From: Persicirhabdus sediminis
GTDB taxonomy: Bacteria > Verrucomicrobiota > Verrucomicrobiia > Verrucomicrobiales > Akkermansiaceae
NCBI RefSeq assembly: GCF_016595495.1
Contig: NZ_JAENIM010000041.1
Coordinates: 124,001 to 188,000 of the forward strand
Length of the DNA stretch: 64,000 nucleotides
Reading direction: 5' to 3'
In this document: positions 61,175 through 64,000 of the stretch, one piece after another
Numbering within the stretch: position 1 is the stretch's first letter
Layout: each line of letters starts with the position of its first letter
Notes under the pieces: generated by a model
The model's database searches: none
Seen by the model: the letters and a program-made list of their open reading frames with translations, nothing else
What the model was told of the DNA's origin: nothing
Made by a program: the position numbers and the translations under genes

Positions 61175-62354
61175 GGCTTGCTGGTTTTTCGTTTTTGATT
61201 GGCATCACTTTTTGACCATTGTTGAAGCTAACTAATGGGCGGGCGGATAGGCGGATTTGCTTTTGCTCCGTATCTGCTGTGGCGATGATCTGATCGTCGT
61301 TAGCGTGAATGCGGGTGATGGTTAGGCGGCGCAGCTGGTTGTTGTCATCCAGCTGCCAAACGTATTTGTCGTCTAAGATAGATGACTCTGGGATGAGGAT
61401 GGCATTGTCTATCACTTTCGCCTGCGCGGTAGCTTTGACAAAGGTGCCGATAGGCAGTGGGACGTTTTGTTGGTCGAATGGTCTATCAATTTCAGCGACG
61501 ACGTAGATGACGCGGTTGTTGGCATCCACGCTGGCTTCTGTGCGGGTGATCTGAGCTTTCCAGCTGACGCCTGGGTAGGAAGGCGCTGTGAGGGTAGTTT
61601 CTATCGACTCGTTAGTTGCCTGTTCACGAAAAGCAAATGGCAGGTCAATGAGGTTTACTTCATCTGGTGTGAGAGGCAGTCGCACTTCGGCTTTATTGCG
61701 AGCAATCAGTTTGCCCAGCTGGGTGCCGGTGGTGACAATGCTACCTGGGCTGGCTGTTCTCTCGGAAACAACCGCATCAAATGGCGCACGAATCTGTGTG
61801 CGTTCGAGGTCGAGCTGAGCTCTAGCTAGTGCGGCTTCAGCCGATTCTAACTCAGCGGATGCTGCGATTTGTTGGGGAATACGTAATGTGTATTCTGGTG
61901 CGTCTTCGATTTTTCTGCCTGAGGCTAACCAATCGAGTTTGGCTTGTTTGCCGCGGGCGACTTCTTCAGCTAGATCTCTTTTTGCCGTGGAGATGGCTGA
62001 CTTCCGCTCAGCGACGGCAGATGTGTAGTCGGCTTGGTTTAACGAGACGAGGATTTCACCTTTGTTCACTGATTTACCAGCTTCGAAGTTAGCTGAAACG
62101 TCAATGATTTCACCGGTCACCAGGCTAGATAGCTGGGTATCGTAGTAGCTGGCGACAGTGCCAAAGCTAGCTAGCGTGACCGGGTGGGGACCAACTTCCA
62201 CTTCGATGACTTCGGTGCGCGCGACGATTTCTTTTGGGGCCTTTTTCTTTCGTTCAGGTTTACTGGCTATCATTTTGTTAGCGATGAAAGCAGCCAGAGC
62301 GAGAATGGTGATAGGGATGAGGAGGATGGAGAAAAGTTTCTTCAAAATGTCCAT
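61164..62354 (-). CDS. RND periplasmic adaptor subunit
   Basis: 396 aa. An N-terminal membrane helix (about 8-26) and Lys-rich stretch (ASKPERKKKAP) lead into the lipoyl half (SANFEAGKSVNKGEILVSLNQAD), a coiled-coil hairpin (about 110-175), RTQIRAPFDAVVSERTASPGS and the beta-barrel and membrane-proximal domains. It joins the RND pump to the TolC-like channel encoded 16 bp upstream. The anchor is a helix, not a lipid. Confidence 0.94.
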   Translation of the reverse strand: MDILKKLFSILLIPITILALAAFIANKMIASKPERKKKAPKEIVARTEVIEVEVGPHPVTLASFGTVASYYDTQLSSLVTGEIIDVSANFEAGKSVNKGEILVSLNQADYTSAVAERKSAISTAKRDLAEEVARGKQAKLDWLASGRKIEDAPEYTLRIPQQIAASAELESAEAALARAQLDLERTQIRAPFDAVVSERTASPGSIVTTGTQLGKLIARNKAEVRLPLTPDEVNLIDLPFAFREQATNESIETTLTAPSYPGVSWKAQITRTEASVDANNRVIYVVAEIDRPFDQQNVPLPIGTFVKATAQAKVIDNAILIPESSILDDKYVWQLDDNNQLRRLTITRIHANDDQIIATADTEQKQIRLSARPLVSFNNGQKVMPIKNEKPASHEE

Positions 62355-62370
62355 GGGTAGGAAAGGTTAG

Positions 62371-63726
62371 TTAGTAGGCTTTGCCCAGTGCTAGGGCTAG
62401 TGAAACACGATTTTTTGCGCGTGCTGCGCGCAGTTGGATGACTTGTTCTTCGGTATTGAAAACTGTGCGCTGGGTGATGAGCAGTTGGAGGATGTCCACC
62501 AGTCCGTCTTCGTATTCGCGCATGGTTTTTTCTTCAGCTCGTTTGGCGGCGGTGAGTGCCTGCTCGGTGGCGCTTAGCTGGCTGGCGAGGTAGCGTTCGC
62601 TGCCGAGTGCGTTTTCCACTTCGCGAAAGGCTGATAATACAGTGCTTTGGTAGCTGAAGTAGGCCTGCTCAGCACGGGCTGCGGAGGCGCCTAACTCAGC
62701 GCGTCGTTGGCCAGCATCAAACAGTGGCGCGGCAAAATTTCCAGCTACTGACCAAACGCTGAATCCTGATTTTGCTAGATCGCTCAGGCTGTTGCTATTT
62801 TGCCCTCCGCTGGCAGTTAGTGTGAAGCTAGGAAAGAGGTCGGCATAGGCTACATTGACACGCTCGTCGGTGGCGACAATGGCCTGATAGGCGGCTACAA
62901 TATCTGGGCGGTTGAGCATGACGTCTGAGGGAATGCCTGCTTTGACACTGCGTCTGAGAGAGGGCAGCTTTGCTTTGGCTGTGAGACTTGCGTCTGGGTA
63001 GCTGCCGGTGAGAACACGTACGTTTCTAGCGGCTTGATCGCGCAGGTTTCGCTGGCTTTCTAGTGATGACTTGGAGCTCAGGGTTTCGGTTTTTGCTAGG
63101 TCGACGTCAGCGAGCCCACCGGTGCCGTGAACAAATCGGTTGTCGACGAGCTTCTCGGTGGTTTGAAAACTTTGATAGCGACGTGTTGCTAGATCGACGC
63201 TTTGTTCAGCTGATGCGAGGTCAAACCACGCCTGCATGGTTTGAGCGGCGATGGATTGTTTGGCTGCTTCGTAGCTGGCGGCTGTGCTGTAATAATCTGC
63301 AGCGCTGGCACGTGAGCCGGAGCGGATTTTCCCCCAGATGTCTACTTCCCAGCTGGCATCTAACGTGGCATTGAGTTGATTGTTAGTTCCAAGGCCCATG
63401 TCTTGTCGGGCTCCTCCCACATTAGCGCTGAGGCTGGGGAGAAGTGGCGCGTTTGCCTTGGTCATATTAAATGATGACTCATCTAACCTAGCAAGGCTGG
63501 TGCGCAGGTCTGGGTTATTTTTCACCGCTTGCTGGACGATGCTATCGAGCGTGGAATCGCGAAATACCTTGCTGAGTGAGTCTACCAGCTCGGGTGTTGG
63601 AGGTTGTTTGGCATCAAATTTTCCAGCTGTGATTGATTGCTGGCTGGCTGGTGCGAGTGCGTCTGGTTTGGTAACGCAGCCAGAGATGATGAATGCTGAG
63701 CTTAAAGTTAGGGTTAGGATTCTCAT
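62371..63726 (-). CDS. TolC/NodT-family outer membrane factor
   Basis: 451 aa. Signal peptide ends SGC (Cys17), so the mature protein is probably a lipoprotein as in the NodT/OprM branch. Two OEP repeats are visible (about 60-240 and 260-445) with the pairs NPDLRTSLARLDESS and RPDIVAAYQAIVATDERVNVAY, giving the alpha-barrel trunk. It forms the outer channel for the pump encoded downstream and starts 4 bp after the regulator stop codon. Confidence 0.94.
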   Translation of the reverse strand: MRILTLTLSSAFIISGCVTKPDALAPASQQSITAGKFDAKQPPTPELVDSLSKVFRDSTLDSIVQQAVKNNPDLRTSLARLDESSFNMTKANAPLLPSLSANVGGARQDMGLGTNNQLNATLDASWEVDIWGKIRSGSRASAADYYSTAASYEAAKQSIAAQTMQAWFDLASAEQSVDLATRRYQSFQTTEKLVDNRFVHGTGGLADVDLAKTETLSSKSSLESQRNLRDQAARNVRVLTGSYPDASLTAKAKLPSLRRSVKAGIPSDVMLNRPDIVAAYQAIVATDERVNVAYADLFPSFTLTASGGQNSNSLSDLAKSGFSVWSVAGNFAAPLFDAGQRRAELGASAARAEQAYFSYQSTVLSAFREVENALGSERYLASQLSATEQALTAAKRAEEKTMREYEDGLVDILQLLITQRTVFNTEEQVIQLRAARAKNRVSLALALGKAY

Positions 63727-63730
63727 GCGA

Positions 63731-64000
63731 CTAGTTGGATTTTGCGATGCTTGCTATCTGGTTGATGCCAGCTAGGGCAAATTGGTATTGCTGCTCTATC
63801 ATGTCGTCGATGTCTTGAGTGCTTGGGGTGTCTGGGAAAACATTTTTAAGCATGCGAGCTTTGTGAAGTGGGAATAGGCAGAGGCCCACGGTGCTCATTT
63901 TAGTTAGCTGGATTTGCACTTCAGATGCGTGGGTCATTTCAGTAATGATTTGATGAAGCAGATCACCTTCGGCTTGTTGGATTTCTTCAAAAATCACTGC
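63731..64000 (-). CDS. Probable TetR-family regulator, C-terminal part (cut by window edge)
   Basis: The last 89 codons of a protein that continues past the right edge. The segment is helical (GDLLHQIITEMTHASEVQIQ, IDDMIEQQYQFALAGINQI) like the ligand-binding half of TetR regulators, which usually lead RND operons. No helix-turn-helix is in view, so the call rests on position and helical character. The OMF gene follows by 4 bp. Confidence 0.6.
   Translation of the reverse strand, partial: AVIFEEIQQAEGDLLHQIITEMTHASEVQIQLTKMSTVGLCLFPLHKARMLKNVFPDTPSTQDIDDMIEQQYQFALAGINQIASIAKSN

Overview
The window looks like a piece of a Verrucomicrobiota chromosome, probably a marine, Rubritalea-like member of the Verrucomicrobiales. 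No taxonomic search was possible. The evidence is a Gram-negative envelope gene set (TamA/TamB, an RND/TolC pump, lipoproteins, DUF481), a fused MurC-MurB protein, a pseudopilin cassette of the Verru_Chthon kind, several secreted sulfatases, a PEP-CTERM protein and moderate GC. The hexamer AGCTGG/CCAGCT is conspicuously frequent in genes and between them.

Layout. 1-6,795 (minus strand): division and cell-wall cluster murG, murC/murB, ddl, ftsQ, ftsA, ftsZ (cut by the edge). 7,031-12,643: a secreted protein divergent from five packed plus-strand genes that encode two secreted proteins and three pseudopilin-like proteins, with no assembly ATPase nearby. 12,648-23,050: a HAD phosphatase, two sulfatases, a beta-helix probable polysaccharide-active enzyme, two L,D-transpeptidases with internally duplicated architecture, an NlpC/P60 enzyme, a PEP-CTERM protein and a small lipoprotein. 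23,804-28,165: assimilatory sulfite and PAPS reduction (cysJ, cysI, cysH), then convergent trpC. 29,337-30,069: twin tRNA-Gly genes followed by a 17-bp tandem repeat and two 159-bp copies of a triple-hairpin element. 30,191: class III fructose-1,6-bisphosphatase.

32,356-38,000: a Cys-rich secreted protein, an HlyD-like adaptor, a MacB/LolD-type ATPase, two FtsX-type permeases and a lipoprotein with a conserved-looking Cys cluster; this is probably one uncharacterised envelope export system. 38,073-41,301 (minus): a W/DP helical-repeat protein and a sulfatase homologue that has lost its catalytic residues. 41,330-47,484: low-molecular-weight phosphatase, tamB and tamA, the last two overlapping by one base. 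47,488-52,004 (minus): DUF481 protein, TSUP permease, C39-like peptidase with an out-of-frame signal peptide, rpsP and ffh. 52,717: a small AP2-like protein. 53,062-57,948: pbpC, then a photolyase of the FeS-BCP family that lacks the usual cluster cysteines, and an NAD-dependent epimerase. 58,001-64,000 (minus): a TetR-type regulator (partial), outer membrane factor, adaptor and RND pump operon.

Functionally the window combines envelope biogenesis with use of sulfated polysaccharides: secreted sulfatases and a glycan-active beta-helix enzyme outside the cell, assimilatory sulfur reduction inside it. The best candidates for undescribed biology are the pseudopilin cassette, the Cys-rich ABC export locus, the pseudo-sulfatase, the photolyase without cluster ligands and the triple-hairpin repeat.
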